A stretch of 64,000 nucleotides of DNA from Bacteroidetes bacterium HLUCCA01 (GTDB lineage: Bacteria; Bacteroidota; Rhodothermia; Balneolales; HLUCCA01), in assembly GCA_001314545.1 (NCBI GenBank), contig LIHN01000021.1, forward strand, positions 62,001-126,000, in the 5' to 3' direction. The notes below the pieces were generated by a model, which did not search any database, was not told the DNA's origin, and worked only from the letters and a program-made list of their open reading frames with translations. The position numbers and the translations under genes are program-made. Position 1 is the first letter of the stretch. The number at the start of each line of letters is the position of its first letter. Below, piece by piece: positions 18,239 to 27,026 of the stretch.

Positions 18239-18784
18239 ATGAGTAACGTTACCTATTTCAACCCCTGGCATCACGTAGACCCCGAATATCAGGAACCCGA
18301 TAAAGTCAGCGGCATTATTGAAATCCCCAAGGGCACCCGCGCCAAGTACGAGCTTGATAAACAGAGCGGCCTGCTGCGGATCGACCGGGTGCTGTACTCA
18401 TCGGTGTACTATCCGGCCAACTACGGGTTCATCCCGAAGACCTACTGCGATGACCATGATCCCCTCGACATTATGATCGTGTCTCAGGTTGACATCGTAC
18501 CCATGTGCATTGTCCCGGCCCGCGTAATCGGCGTAATGCGCATGATGGACCAGGGCGAGGCGGATGACAAACTGATTGCCGTGATGATGGGCGATCCCAG
18601 CGTTGACCACATCCAGGATATCGACGAGCTGCCCAATCACTTCATCACTGAGCTTCGGAACTTCTTCGAGGATTACAAGAAGCTGGAAAACAAGCAGGTT
18701 CTGGTGGAGGAATTCCTCGGCAAGGCCATGGCCATGCAAATTCTGGGCGACAGCCTCATGATGTACAAAGAAAAATTCGGCTGA
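18239..18784 (+). CDS. ppa: Inorganic pyrophosphatase, soluble family I
   Basis: Hydrolyses pyrophosphate to two phosphates, pulling biosynthetic reactions forward. The 181-residue protein has the metal-binding block [12 protein letters not shown], the [12 protein letters not shown] segment and [14 protein letters not shown], all typical of hexameric bacterial enzymes. It is a cytoplasmic single-gene unit. The ATG at 18239 is used. Confidence 0.96.
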   Translation: MSNVTYFNPWHHVDPEYQEPDKVSGIIEIPKGTRAKYELDKQSGLLRIDRVLYSSVYYPANYGFIPKTYCDDHDPLDIMIVSQVDIVPMCIVPARVIGVMRMMDQGEADDKLIAVMMGDPSVDHIQDIDELPNHFITELRNFFEDYKKLENKQVLVEEFLGKAMAMQILGDSLMMYKEKFG

Positions 18785-18915
18785 GGCTACCTGCCAAAAG
18801 ACCGCGTAAAACTGCCGAAACCGGCTTCAAGTCATGTACAGGACCTTCTGGAATCCGGCTCGGAGCCTGTACGCGTCAGGGCAAACACTGCGCTCCGGAG
18901 ATTAGCAATGCCCGC

Positions 18916-19224
18916 CTACCTGCGCAGGTACTTGGCGCCCCGGGCTACTTCCACATCGCGTACATACGCAATCACGGCGTAGTTTTCGAAGTAATTCTCC
19001 GAGACCTCCTGCATGATGGCATCGGCCACCGATTCTGAAACAATCGTTTCAATTTTCACATTTCGCCCCTCAAAATCGGAGGCGCGAATACCGCGTGAAC
19101 CCTCGCCTTCCACCTCCGAGCGCGTATATCCGGTAGCTCCCTTCAGCTTGATCATGTCCGTAATTTCATGGCGCAGGAGTCGTTCTGTAATGATGGTTAT
19201 CAGTTTGGCTTTGACCAGTTCCAT
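18916..19224 (-). CDS. sbtB: PII-like regulatory protein, SbtB type
   Basis: A 102-residue PII-fold protein directly downstream (15 bp) of an SbtA-type bicarbonate transporter. SbtB trimers sit on SbtA and sense adenine nucleotides such as cAMP and AMP. The T-loop region is GYTRSEVEGEGSRGIRASDFEGRNVKIETIV. No conserved uridylylation Tyr of GlnB is seen in the usual place. The protein ends VARGAKYLRR and lacks the C-terminal CGPxGC redox loop of some cyanobacterial SbtB. The gene neighbour makes the assignment firm; ligand binding is untested. Confidence 0.88.
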   Translation of the reverse strand: MELVKAKLITIITERLLRHEITDMIKLKGATGYTRSEVEGEGSRGIRASDFEGRNVKIETIVSESVADAIMQEVSENYFENYAVIAYVRDVEVARGAKYLRR

Positions 19225-19239
19225 AGTGTTGTGATGTTG

Positions 19240-20202
19240 TTAAAACGATGCGACCCACTCCGAGATAAATAAATAGATGGGAATGCCCAATGCAATATTA
19301 AATGGAAAGGTGATTCCAAGCGAGGCGGTCAGGTACAGGGCCGGACTGGCTTTGGGCAATGCGATGCGGACCGCTGCAGGTGCGGCGATGTAGGATCCGC
19401 TGGAAACCATGGCCGCAAACACGGTGGTTCCGCCAATGCTCAATCCGGCAAAATGCCCGGCAACGACGGCCAACGAACCGAAAATCAGCGGCATAATCAC
19501 ACCAAAACCCACCAGAAACCACCCGACTTTGCGGAGGTCGCCAAGCCGGGATGCGGTAACCATCCCCAGCTCCAGCAGGAAGATGACCAGCGCCCCCTGA
19601 AATCCGTTGACAAAAAACGGCTCGATACCTGCAAATTTCTCCGGACCGGCCAGGAAGCCAATAGCCAGTCCCCCGGCCAGCAGCACAATACTGCCTCCCG
19701 TGGCAACTTCCCGTACGGCCTTTTTCAGCGATACCTGCTTGCCCTGCGCCATGAAATGCGGAATCAGCAGCGCGACCATAATGCCGGGAACTTCCAGCAG
19801 GGCCAGCAAAGTGGGCATAAATCCTTCCGGCTGAAATCCCTGCAGCTCCGAATAGGTGATGGCCGCGATGAAGGTAACCGCTGATACCGACCCGTAGTGC
19901 GCGGCAATGGCCGATGCGTTAATAATATCAAACCGACCGATGAAGCGGAGGACGAGGAAGGCCAGGATGGGTGTGAGCACCCCCATAAACAACGTTGCCC
20001 CAAAAGGTCCGGCGAAGTCGGCCAGCGGAGTTTTGCTGAGTTCAACGCCACCTTTCAGACCGATAGCCAGCAGCAGGTAGATGGAAATCCCCTGGTAGAC
20101 GGGTTTGGGTATCTCGAGATCGCTTTTAACCAGCCGAACGATGATCCCCAGCACATAGGCCAGTACTATGGGCGAGGTAAAGTTGGATAGGAGTGCATCC
20201 AC
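19240..20202 (-). CDS. sbtA: Sodium-dependent bicarbonate transporter, SbtA family
   Basis: A 320-residue, roughly 10-helix inner-membrane permease of the SbtA family (old DUF897). Recognisable parts are SNFTSPIVLAYVLGIIVRLVKSDLEIP, YLLLAIGLKGGVEL, HYGSVSAVTF and MVSSGSYIAAPAAVRIALP, the last two being the conserved half-helix breaks of the two inverted halves. Cyanobacterial SbtA imports bicarbonate with Na+. In a heterotroph it may feed carboxylases or serve pH balance. It sits between icd (42 bp upstream) and sbtB, all minus strand. Confidence 0.9.
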   Translation of the reverse strand: MDALLSNFTSPIVLAYVLGIIVRLVKSDLEIPKPVYQGISIYLLLAIGLKGGVELSKTPLADFAGPFGATLFMGVLTPILAFLVLRFIGRFDIINASAIAAHYGSVSAVTFIAAITYSELQGFQPEGFMPTLLALLEVPGIMVALLIPHFMAQGKQVSLKKAVREVATGGSIVLLAGGLAIGFLAGPEKFAGIEPFFVNGFQGALVIFLLELGMVTASRLGDLRKVGWFLVGFGVIMPLIFGSLAVVAGHFAGLSIGGTTVFAAMVSSGSYIAAPAAVRIALPKASPALYLTASLGITFPFNIALGIPIYLFISEWVASF

Positions 20203-20244
20203 TAGTAAAAGGTGTTATTTACGGATATCCGGCTAGGGCCCGGC

Positions 20245-21675
20245 TTACTGTCCCTGTCCCAGGCTGTAGGCACGGTCGCCATCGAAGCGGTACAGATGCT
20301 CTGTTTTTATGAAATCCACCCCGTTTTCAGCCATCAGCGAAAGCAGTTGGGCTACATCCGTATTGGAAATCGCGTCCGCGGTTTTCTCAAATCGGCATCG
20401 CCAGTGGTCGGTACAGAAGGTTTCCTCGAACCCGTTCGGCCAGACCTTGACCCCGCGGTTGGTAATCATGAGCAGTTTGAACTCCGGGTGCAGTGTGGCA
20501 ATCCTGGCAGCCAGGTCGTCCACATTCTTGCCCGACCAGTGGATGAATACATCGACCCCATCCAGGGTTTTCTCTCGGGCCGGCCGACGTTTATACGGCT
20601 GGATGGTCATTTTGACCTCGCTGGAGTGTCGTGTGGGCCGGAAGGTTTTCGGTTCATTACCCAGCTGCTCAATCACGGCATCGGCGAAGGCGCGGGTTCC
20701 GACACGTTCAGCATTCTGTCCCGACTGAAAGATATCTTCGGTGTAGATCCGGTTTTCCAGTGTACACAGCCAGGCATTTTTAATCTTGTCTGCGGTATGC
20801 TGCTCGCCCAGGTGATGCAGCATCATGATGGCTGCGCGAAGGAGTCCGGATGGGTTGGCAATATTTTTTCCGGCGATGTCGGGAGCCGAGCCGTGGATGG
20901 CCTCGAACATGGCGAAGGTTTCCCCGATGTTGGCCGAGCCGGCAATACCGACCGATCCGGTGAGCTGGGCCGTGATATCCGATACGATATCGCCGTACAG
21001 GTTGGGCATGACTACCACGTCAAAGCGTTCCGGGGTATCGGCAATACGGGCGGCGCCAATGTCGATAATCCAGCTGTCGCTTTCAATATCCGGGTACTCG
21101 GCGGCGATTTCCTTGAAGACTTTCAGGAAGAGGCCGTCGGTCAGTTTCATGATATTGTCTTTGGTAAAGCAGCTCACTTTTTTTCGGCCGTAGACCCGGG
21201 CGTATTCGAATGCATAGCGCACAATTTTTTCCGAGCCGGGACGGGTTATGAGCTTGAGGCACTGCACCACCTCATCGGTTTGCTGATGCTCGATTCCTGC
21301 ATAGAGATCTTCCTCGTTTTCACGAACCACCACCAGGTCGAGGTCGGGATGACGGGTGGGTACGAAGGGATGAAAACTTCGGCAGGGTCGGACGTTGGCA
21401 AACAGACCGAGGGTCTTGCGCAGGGTTACGTTCAGGCTTTTGTAGCCGTCGCCACGCGGGGTGGTGATGGGGGCTTTCAGGAAAACCCCGCAACGGCGGA
21501 GCACATCCCAGGAGGCGGCGTCAATACCGCTGGTTTCACCGCTCAGATACACTTTTTCGCCGATGGCAATTTCATGCCAGTCAAGAGGAGATTCGGCCGC
21601 GTCCAGAATTCTGCGGGTTGCGTCCATAATTTCGGGTCCGATTCCGTCTCCCTGGGCGAAGGCAATCTGATGCAT
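20245..21675 (-). CDS. icd: NADP-type isocitrate dehydrogenase (Thermus-like, with C-terminal extension)
   Basis: A 476-residue beta-decarboxylating dehydrogenase that oxidises isocitrate to 2-oxoglutarate and CO2. The blocks GDGIGPEI, KAPITTPRGDGYKSLNVTLRK, VVRENEEDLYAG, the metal site NLYGDIVSDITAQLTG and EAIHGSAPDIAGKNIANPSG match the ICDH branch. The last 130 residues (from about PFRP/TRHSSEVKMTIQPYKRRP) are the extra domain of Thermus/Rickettsia-type enzymes. The ATG has a good SD (AGGAG, 8 bases upstream). It is the first gene of a probable icd-sbtA-sbtB operon. Confidence 0.92.
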   Translation of the reverse strand: MHQIAFAQGDGIGPEIMDATRRILDAAESPLDWHEIAIGEKVYLSGETSGIDAASWDVLRRCGVFLKAPITTPRGDGYKSLNVTLRKTLGLFANVRPCRSFHPFVPTRHPDLDLVVVRENEEDLYAGIEHQQTDEVVQCLKLITRPGSEKIVRYAFEYARVYGRKKVSCFTKDNIMKLTDGLFLKVFKEIAAEYPDIESDSWIIDIGAARIADTPERFDVVVMPNLYGDIVSDITAQLTGSVGIAGSANIGETFAMFEAIHGSAPDIAGKNIANPSGLLRAAIMMLHHLGEQHTADKIKNAWLCTLENRIYTEDIFQSGQNAERVGTRAFADAVIEQLGNEPKTFRPTRHSSEVKMTIQPYKRRPAREKTLDGVDVFIHWSGKNVDDLAARIATLHPEFKLLMITNRGVKVWPNGFEETFCTDHWRCRFEKTADAISNTDVAQLLSLMAENGVDFIKTEHLYRFDGDRAYSLGQGQ

Positions 21676-22037
21676 GGGGGTCTCCTGTGGTTTTGAATGA
21701 ATGTAGTCAACGGGACTGGTTTTTTCCTGCCCGTTGTTGGGATGGTTTTGGCTTGCAGAGCTGACAAAAGGTCTATGGGCGAGCCTGCGTGCCTGCGTGC
21801 CTGCGTGCCTGCGTGCCTGCGTGCCTGCGTGCCTGCGTGCCTGCGTGCCTGCGTGCCAAAACTACCGCTTTCCGACGATTTATGCTTTTTTATAGTTTGT
21901 AAAGATGATCGTAAAGATCAGCTCCCTACCAGAATATAGTATACCCAACAACGGAAACAGTCCCTAACACCGGTAACCGTCCCACCAGAACCGGAAGCAG
22001 TCCACCCCTCAGAGAAAACGCCCCCATCACCAGACTA
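21676..22037. other. Intergenic region upstream of icd, holding an octamer array
   Basis: The 362-bp gap separates icd from the next minus-strand gene's stop. It contains the GCCTGCGT array and, at 21930-22020, loose CCACCAGAACCGG-like repeats. No gene or RNA was recognised. The icd promoter should lie here. Confidence 0.5.
21783..21857. repeat. Octamer tandem repeat (GCCTGCGT)9.4
   Basis: Seventy-five bases of perfect GCCTGCGT units, about 110 bp upstream of the icd start. Perfect identity between units suggests recent expansion or active slippage. A plus-strand frame through it encodes a Cys/Ala/Arg-rich repeat that I regard as accidental. Confidence 0.95.
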
Positions 22038-22856
22038 CTACCCATCCAGCGCCTTGCTCCAGCTGAGCATGGTATCATAATGCACAATAGCCGATGGCAC
22101 CTCGCGGGATGCAGCAAAAATCATGGCCCGGGCCACATCGCGTGCGTGAACAGAGCGGTATTTCGAGGTACTTCCGCGCAGGAAGGGATCGGCCATCGCG
22201 AAAATCCACTCACCAATACGCTCACCGGTTCTGTTTTCAGCGCGCGGACCCAACAGCAGTCCCGGTTGGTAAAATAAGACGGGACCGGATGGAAAAGCCT
22301 GCTTAACCCCCTCCTCCATCTCACCCTTCGTACGATTATAAAACACCCGTGAGGCGGCATCGGCCCCGATGGCTGAAACCACCTGGAGTGAGGCACACCC
22401 TCCTGCATGAGCCGACTTCGCAATAGCAATGGGCAGATCGCGGTCGATGTGCTGGTACTGCGCCTCATCGGGGGTTTTCTTACGGGTAGTTCCCAGCGCG
22501 ATAAACACACGGGTATGCGGGGTAAACAAGTCACCTAGAGCCGACCAATCCTTAAAATCGAACAGGCGCTCGGAGATGTTGGGATGCCGGGCAATCAGGG
22601 CCTGGTCGGGGTGCGGCCGACGGTTCACGAGGGTGACCACATCGAACAACCCTGCAGGTGCATCGCCCTCTTCTCCGGCAGGGGTACTGCCGGAGTCAGG
22701 GGATGGATCATCGCCAGCATCCCCGGCCCGACCCGATTCAGCACTCCGGGCAGGCATAGGGGTTGATGGCGACGAAACCGCGCCGTTGGCCAGCTCGTGC
22801 AGCAGCTGAGTTCCGATTAAACCGGTACTTCCGAAAATGAGGGCATGCTTAGACAT
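22038..22856 (-). CDS. NAD(P)-binding SDR-like protein (TIP30/HTATIP2-like)
   Basis: A 272-residue Rossmann-fold protein. It opens with ALIFGSTGLIGTQLLHELANG, the glycine-rich dinucleotide motif GxxGxxG. Later blocks IALGTTRKKTPDEAQYQHIDRD and LQVVSAIGADAASRVFYNRTKGEMEE, with a YxxxK-like NRTKGE, match the atypical-SDR group that includes human TIP30. A 45-residue Ser/Pro/Gly/Asp-rich insert (about residues 27-70) separates the first helix from the second strand, where the family normally has a few residues. The substrate is unknown. Confidence 0.8.
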   Translation of the reverse strand: MSKHALIFGSTGLIGTQLLHELANGAVSSPSTPMPARSAESGRAGDAGDDPSPDSGSTPAGEEGDAPAGLFDVVTLVNRRPHPDQALIARHPNISERLFDFKDWSALGDLFTPHTRVFIALGTTRKKTPDEAQYQHIDRDLPIAIAKSAHAGGCASLQVVSAIGADAASRVFYNRTKGEMEEGVKQAFPSGPVLFYQPGLLLGPRAENRTGERIGEWIFAMADPFLRGSTSKYRSVHARDVARAMIFAASREVPSAIVHYDTMLSWSKALDG

Positions 22857-22909
22857 AGGGAATCAGATTAGGTGTGTATGCTGAATATACAACATCACCA
22901 GTCCCCGAT

Positions 22910-25576
22910 TTAAAACCCTACCCGAACCTGGGCTGTGAAGTGTCGACCGGCCTGCGGGTACAGAAAATTGAACCGATTTTCCTGCTGCCCGGTAATCCAG
23001 GCGTAGGTGTACCCGTTGGCTTCGTAGCTGACATCCAGTACATTCATCACATGCAGATTCAGCTCGATGTTCCGGGCGAAACTCCGGTCACTGAACTGAT
23101 ATCCGATGATCAGATCGTTTACAAAGTACGGATCGATGGAGCGCGAGGTGAGTCCGCTGTTGTCCAGGTACTGCCGGGAAACGTACTTGCTGATCAGGTC
23201 GGCCTGCAACCCGCCCCGGGTGTAGCGCAGGGTGACCGAACCGACCACATCCGGCGAAAGGGCGATGGGCGTGTCGGTGTAGCGCACTTCGGTCTGCGGC
23301 AGCGGATTCCAGTTCTCATCACTGGTATCGATGAATTCGGTGAACCCGGGGATGATGTTCCGGCTGAAGGTCAGATTCCCCACCGCCTGCAAGGCCCGTG
23401 TGAACTGCCAGCCCCCCTCCAGCTCGATGCCGGCCCGGTAGCTGTCTTTCACGTTGGTTCGCACCGCGGCACCCACATCGTTGAGCTGACCGGTAAGGAT
23501 GAGCTGATTATCGTAGTCCATGTAATAGAGGTTTACTCCGCTGAACCACTGCGACCGGTCGATACGATACCCGGCCTCCCAGTTGAACAAGGTTTCGTGG
23601 GTCGGGCGCGATTCGGGCGAGGTTCGGGTGAGTTCCCGCCGGACCGGCTCTTTGCTGGAAACGGCAAAGGATCCGTAAAGCCGCTGCCCTTCGCCAAGTC
23701 GGTATACCAGTCCGGCTTTGGGATTGAAGAAGGCGTAATCTACGGTCTGGTCGAGGTCCTGACGGTTGCCGTCGTTGTCAATGACCGGACCTAAAAACGT
23801 GTAGTTAATGGTGCGCAGCTGTACATCCCCATACACACTCAGGGCATCGGTGAGCCGCAGATTGGCTTTGGTATAGGCGTTGAAATCACGCTTGAGCCCG
23901 TTGTTGTCATAGTAGCGATGCCGCACATCCGCGTTGATGTCGGTCGCGGCATTGCCGGGCGTGCCGGGGAAAACCCTGGCCCAGATCACCTCGCCGAAGT
24001 GGTCGCCATCGTACTCATTGTACCCGCCTCCGAAGGTCAGCTGCAGGGCTTCGGTGAGGTTGTACTCGCTGGAAAGCACGATGCCGTAGAACCAGTTGTC
24101 CAGCCAGCGGCGACGCACGATGTCGGTTCGGCTGATGGTCTCACCTCCGATGCTGGGCGACGGGAGACCGTACGATGAAAACCGGTCGTTCTCACGGAAT
24201 TCCTCGAAATAGCCTTTCCCGCGGGTCAGGTGCAGCGAGGCATTGGCGCTCCAGTTGTCGGCCAGGCGTCGCGAGTAGTGCAGCTGGTAATGCGACTGCG
24301 CGTAGCGGTCGATCTGGTTGTCGTAGGTGAACATGTTGTAGGTGCGTGCATCGGCGTTGAGCAGGCGTGAACGTTCGGCCTCGCTGAGTCCGTGCTGGTC
24401 GGCATAGAAGTTCATCCCGGCCACATCGCCGCGGATGCGGGCTTCGGGAACGCCGTTCCAGGCCTGGTAGGTGCGCTCACTGCCGGAGAAGGCCACGATT
24501 TTGAGCAGATCGTTGGTGCCGTAGCGCGAGGCCGACAGGTACCAGGAGCTCAGGTCTGATTCAGCCCGGTCGATGAAGCCATCGGAGGTAATCTGTGAGA
24601 GGCGACCTTCCACCGTCCAGCCGTTGTTCAGCAGGCCGGTACCCAGTTCCAGGTTATAACGCTGGGTGTTGAAACTGCCCAGCGACAGGGTTGACCGGGC
24701 GTGGGGTTCGGTTTGCAGGGCACCGGTCTGCAGGTTGAGCGTGGCTCCGAAGGCGGACGGACCGTTGGTGGAGGTGCCTACACCGCGCTGTACCTGCATG
24801 CTTCCCACCGAGCTGGCGAAGTCGGGCATGTTGACCCAGAATACGCCGTGCGACTCCGCGTCATTCAGAGGGATTCCGTTGATAGTTACGTTGATACGGG
24901 TGTCGTCAACGCCGCGGATCCGCAGGCCCGTGTAGCCAACCCCGGCGCCGGCGTCAGAGGTGCTGACTACCGAGGGGGTGTGCAGCAACAGGAACGGCAC
25001 GTCACGAGCAGCGTCCCGTCGGTCGATTTCATCGCGGTTGACGTTGGAGTAGGTCATGGGCACCGAGTCGTCAACGCGCTGGGCGGTGACAAACACCTCG
25101 GAAGTTACAAAGGTCTCCGGCAACAGCGACACGGATATATCGGTGCGCTGCGGAACGCGTACATCAACGTTATTTCGTCGATAACCGAGGAAGGATACCT
25201 GTATTTCGGTGTCAATACTGCCGTCACGCCCAAGCGACCTGAACCAGTCGGACAGGTCGAGCTGAAACCGGCCATCACTCCCAGTTACGGCTCCTGAGCC
25301 CGATTCAGGATGATACACCGTAGCACCCTCCAGGGCTTGTCGGGTCTGGGCGTCACGAACCAGTCCTTCCACGGACTGCGCGTGCAGCCAGAGCGGCATG
25401 ATGAACATTACGGCAAGTATACCGAAATATCGTTTCAGCGAACGGTTATAATTTGCTCGTGAATGTCCCGTTGTCTCGTCGTGGCAGGTCCGTTGCAATG
25501 AGCTTTCTGCGGTGATAACGGGTTGTCTGCGGAGCGGATCGAAGTGAGCGAGGATTGTTTGAAATTGCATATGCAT
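22910..25576 (-). CDS. TonB-dependent outer-membrane receptor, predicted thiamine (or precursor) transporter
   Basis: An 888-residue receptor. The ATG at 25576 has a strong SD (AAAGGAG, 7 bases away), giving an unusually long 45-residue n-region before the signal helix YFGILAVMFIMPLWLHAQS. A carboxypeptidase-regulatory-like domain (about 68-145) follows, then the plug (LRIRGVDDTRINVTINGIPLND) and a barrel ending FTAQVRVGF. A TPP riboswitch lies about 230 bp upstream on the same strand. In Bacteroidota, TPP-controlled receptors of this kind (OMR1) take up thiamine. No pnuT or thi genes are adjacent, so the exact substrate is inferred from the riboswitch alone. Confidence 0.85.
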   Translation of the reverse strand: MHMQFQTILAHFDPLRRQPVITAESSLQRTCHDETTGHSRANYNRSLKRYFGILAVMFIMPLWLHAQSVEGLVRDAQTRQALEGATVYHPESGSGAVTGSDGRFQLDLSDWFRSLGRDGSIDTEIQVSFLGYRRNNVDVRVPQRTDISVSLLPETFVTSEVFVTAQRVDDSVPMTYSNVNRDEIDRRDAARDVPFLLLHTPSVVSTSDAGAGVGYTGLRIRGVDDTRINVTINGIPLNDAESHGVFWVNMPDFASSVGSMQVQRGVGTSTNGPSAFGATLNLQTGALQTEPHARSTLSLGSFNTQRYNLELGTGLLNNGWTVEGRLSQITSDGFIDRAESDLSSWYLSASRYGTNDLLKIVAFSGSERTYQAWNGVPEARIRGDVAGMNFYADQHGLSEAERSRLLNADARTYNMFTYDNQIDRYAQSHYQLHYSRRLADNWSANASLHLTRGKGYFEEFRENDRFSSYGLPSPSIGGETISRTDIVRRRWLDNWFYGIVLSSEYNLTEALQLTFGGGYNEYDGDHFGEVIWARVFPGTPGNAATDINADVRHRYYDNNGLKRDFNAYTKANLRLTDALSVYGDVQLRTINYTFLGPVIDNDGNRQDLDQTVDYAFFNPKAGLVYRLGEGQRLYGSFAVSSKEPVRRELTRTSPESRPTHETLFNWEAGYRIDRSQWFSGVNLYYMDYDNQLILTGQLNDVGAAVRTNVKDSYRAGIELEGGWQFTRALQAVGNLTFSRNIIPGFTEFIDTSDENWNPLPQTEVRYTDTPIALSPDVVGSVTLRYTRGGLQADLISKYVSRQYLDNSGLTSRSIDPYFVNDLIIGYQFSDRSFARNIELNLHVMNVLDVSYEANGYTYAWITGQQENRFNFLYPQAGRHFTAQVRVGF

Positions 25577-25809
25577 AATTCTCCTTTAAGTGATTTTAGA
25601 GGAGATGCAGCATACATGGCGATGTTGAGCAGACGGTAGCGCTGGTTGCGGAGCAGGGCTGTGCGGGGCGGTACACTGAAACATATCGGCGATAGCCGGC
25701 ATCCTTCCGGGCACCTAACGATGTTGATTTTCGCCGCAGCCGGATGGGTTTCAGGTGGCCCTGACAGGTAACTGCAGCGAGCAAACAAGCACATACGTTC
25801 GAAATTGAA

Positions 25810-25895
25810 CGGGTCTGTACCGGTTTCCCTTCGCCGGCATTATCCGGATCAGGTAATATGGGGTATGTTCTCAGCCAGTTTTGCCAGCACCCCCA
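25810..25895 (-). promoter_or_regulatory. TPP riboswitch (THI element)
   Basis: On the minus strand the conserved parts occur in order: GGGGTGC (25894-25888), CTGAGA (25874-25869), ACCC, then ACCTGATCCGGATAATGCC (25854-25836) and GCGAAGGGA (25834-25826). These are the pyrimidine- and pyrophosphate-sensing helices of the thiamine pyrophosphate aptamer. It precedes the TonB receptor by about 230 bp, and the intervening leader has room for an expression platform, though I could not assign a clear terminator or sequestrator. High TPP is expected to shut off the receptor. Confidence 0.93.
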
Positions 25896-26252
25896 ACCTT
25901 GTTTGTTGTCAAAGATTGGACATTTTAAATATACAGCTTTTCCGGCCGGAAGTACAGGAATCATTCCCGGCGCTTTCCCTGCCAGTCATTTCTTATGTAT
26001 TTTACAGTAGAAGTGCGGGTTGCATGAAGGTACGTGCCGGTCGTACGACCGGCTCCGTTATCACGACGAAATGCTGCTTGCGCGCTGGTGCGGGTGATCC
26101 GCAGTTGGTGTCTGACGCAAAACCGGAGTACAACCCGGACGTCTCCCGATTCCATCTCCCGCCCGGAAGGTCATATTTTCCAGAGATTTCCATGCAAAAC
26201 AGCGGTCGCGACCCTGTCACCATCCACTTTTTTCAGAACAACCCACATCGCA
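25896..26252. other. Divergent intergenic region upstream of the riboswitch
   Basis: No convincing gene was seen. On the minus strand AATCTTTG (25917-25910) is one mismatch from the TAnnTTTG -7 box and sits just upstream of the riboswitch, so it may be the receptor promoter. The plus-strand frame before 26253 is low-quality sequence without an SD. Confidence 0.4.
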
Positions 26253-26765
26253 ATGAATAAAAACGATATCGCTGCAGCCATTGAGCCTCAAATCAACCAG
26301 GGACTCACCATCATCGCCCTGTCCTTCCTGATGGGTGTGGGATTCATGTATGGTATCGCTTATTTCATGCACCTCAGTGCAGAAATCCCTCCGGCCGATG
26401 CCTTTAATGACGGTCACCTGGCACGCACACTCGCCCAGCTGACACTCCTCTATTTTGCCGCATCCATACCTCTTGGACGATTTCTGTTCAAAAAAATGGC
26501 CAAACCCAACGCCGGTATCACCGATCCCTACCTAGTGGTTAACAATATCCGAACCGGTATGCTGGTGCAGCTGGCTATCATCGAGGGTGCCGCGTTATTG
26601 GGAGCCGTCAGTTTTCTGATGGGCGCCCTCGACGGATACACCCATGTAAATAACCTGATGTGGGGTACCTTCCTGCCCCTGGCCTACATGGCGTTTCATA
26701 TCATTCTGATGCTCCCGCCGAAAAACTACATACTCAAGATGTACGAGGAGCACTTTCCTGGCTGA
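26253..26765 (+). CDS. Four-helix integral membrane protein of unknown function
   Basis: A 170-residue protein from the ATG at 26253. A longer frame from 26034 gives unconvincing N-terminal sequence. Four hydrophobic stretches are visible: TIIALSFLMGVGFMYGIAYF, LAQLTLLYFAASIPLGRFLF, MLVQLAIIEGAALLGAVSFL and LMWGTFLPLAYMAFHIILML, with short polar ends. No catalytic motif was recognised. It is divergent from the receptor and is not obviously part of an operon. Confidence 0.7.
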   Translation: MNKNDIAAAIEPQINQGLTIIALSFLMGVGFMYGIAYFMHLSAEIPPADAFNDGHLARTLAQLTLLYFAASIPLGRFLFKKMAKPNAGITDPYLVVNNIRTGMLVQLAIIEGAALLGAVSFLMGALDGYTHVNNLMWGTFLPLAYMAFHIILMLPPKNYILKMYEEHFPG

Positions 26766-26939
26766 GATGAGGTAACGTAGTAAATTGGTGGAGGTATCCG
26801 GGCTGAAGTCGATGGTCTGGAAACACCCGGCCACTGAGTCGCCAATGCTCAATATCCCTGCAAAGGCACCACCGGACTGTACACAACGACCATTGAAAGC
26901 ACGTAGCTGCAACCCGCCAACACGGAGGCACTCAGCATT

Positions 26940-26955
26940 TACTCCGTTCGGAGTA
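26940..26955. promoter_or_regulatory. Perfect palindrome TACTCCG-TT-CGGAGTA
   Basis: Seven-base arms with a two-base centre lie 72 bp before the T9SS protein gene. The site could be an operator or a short hairpin. The remaining 26766-27026 shows no gene. Confidence 0.35.
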
Positions 26956-27026
26956 TTCCGTTTGTAGCCATTTTTGAGGTATTTACGGGTGTAATCTAAC
27001 CCAATCGTACCCAAATCTGTGACGCT

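Noticed and set aside
20212-21696. Plus-strand frame of 494 codons antisense to icd
   Set aside because: Exactly shadows a conserved isocitrate dehydrogenase; GC-rich third positions keep the opposite frame open.
21697-21939. Small ORF encoding a repeated Cys/Ala/Arg-rich sequence through the octamer array
   Set aside because: The pattern is forced by the 8-bp repeat; there is no SD and no resemblance to a protein family.
25435-25964. Two overlapping minus-strand frames upstream of the TonB receptor
   Set aside because: They run through the TPP riboswitch leader and the receptor start, have no SD, and look like random translation.
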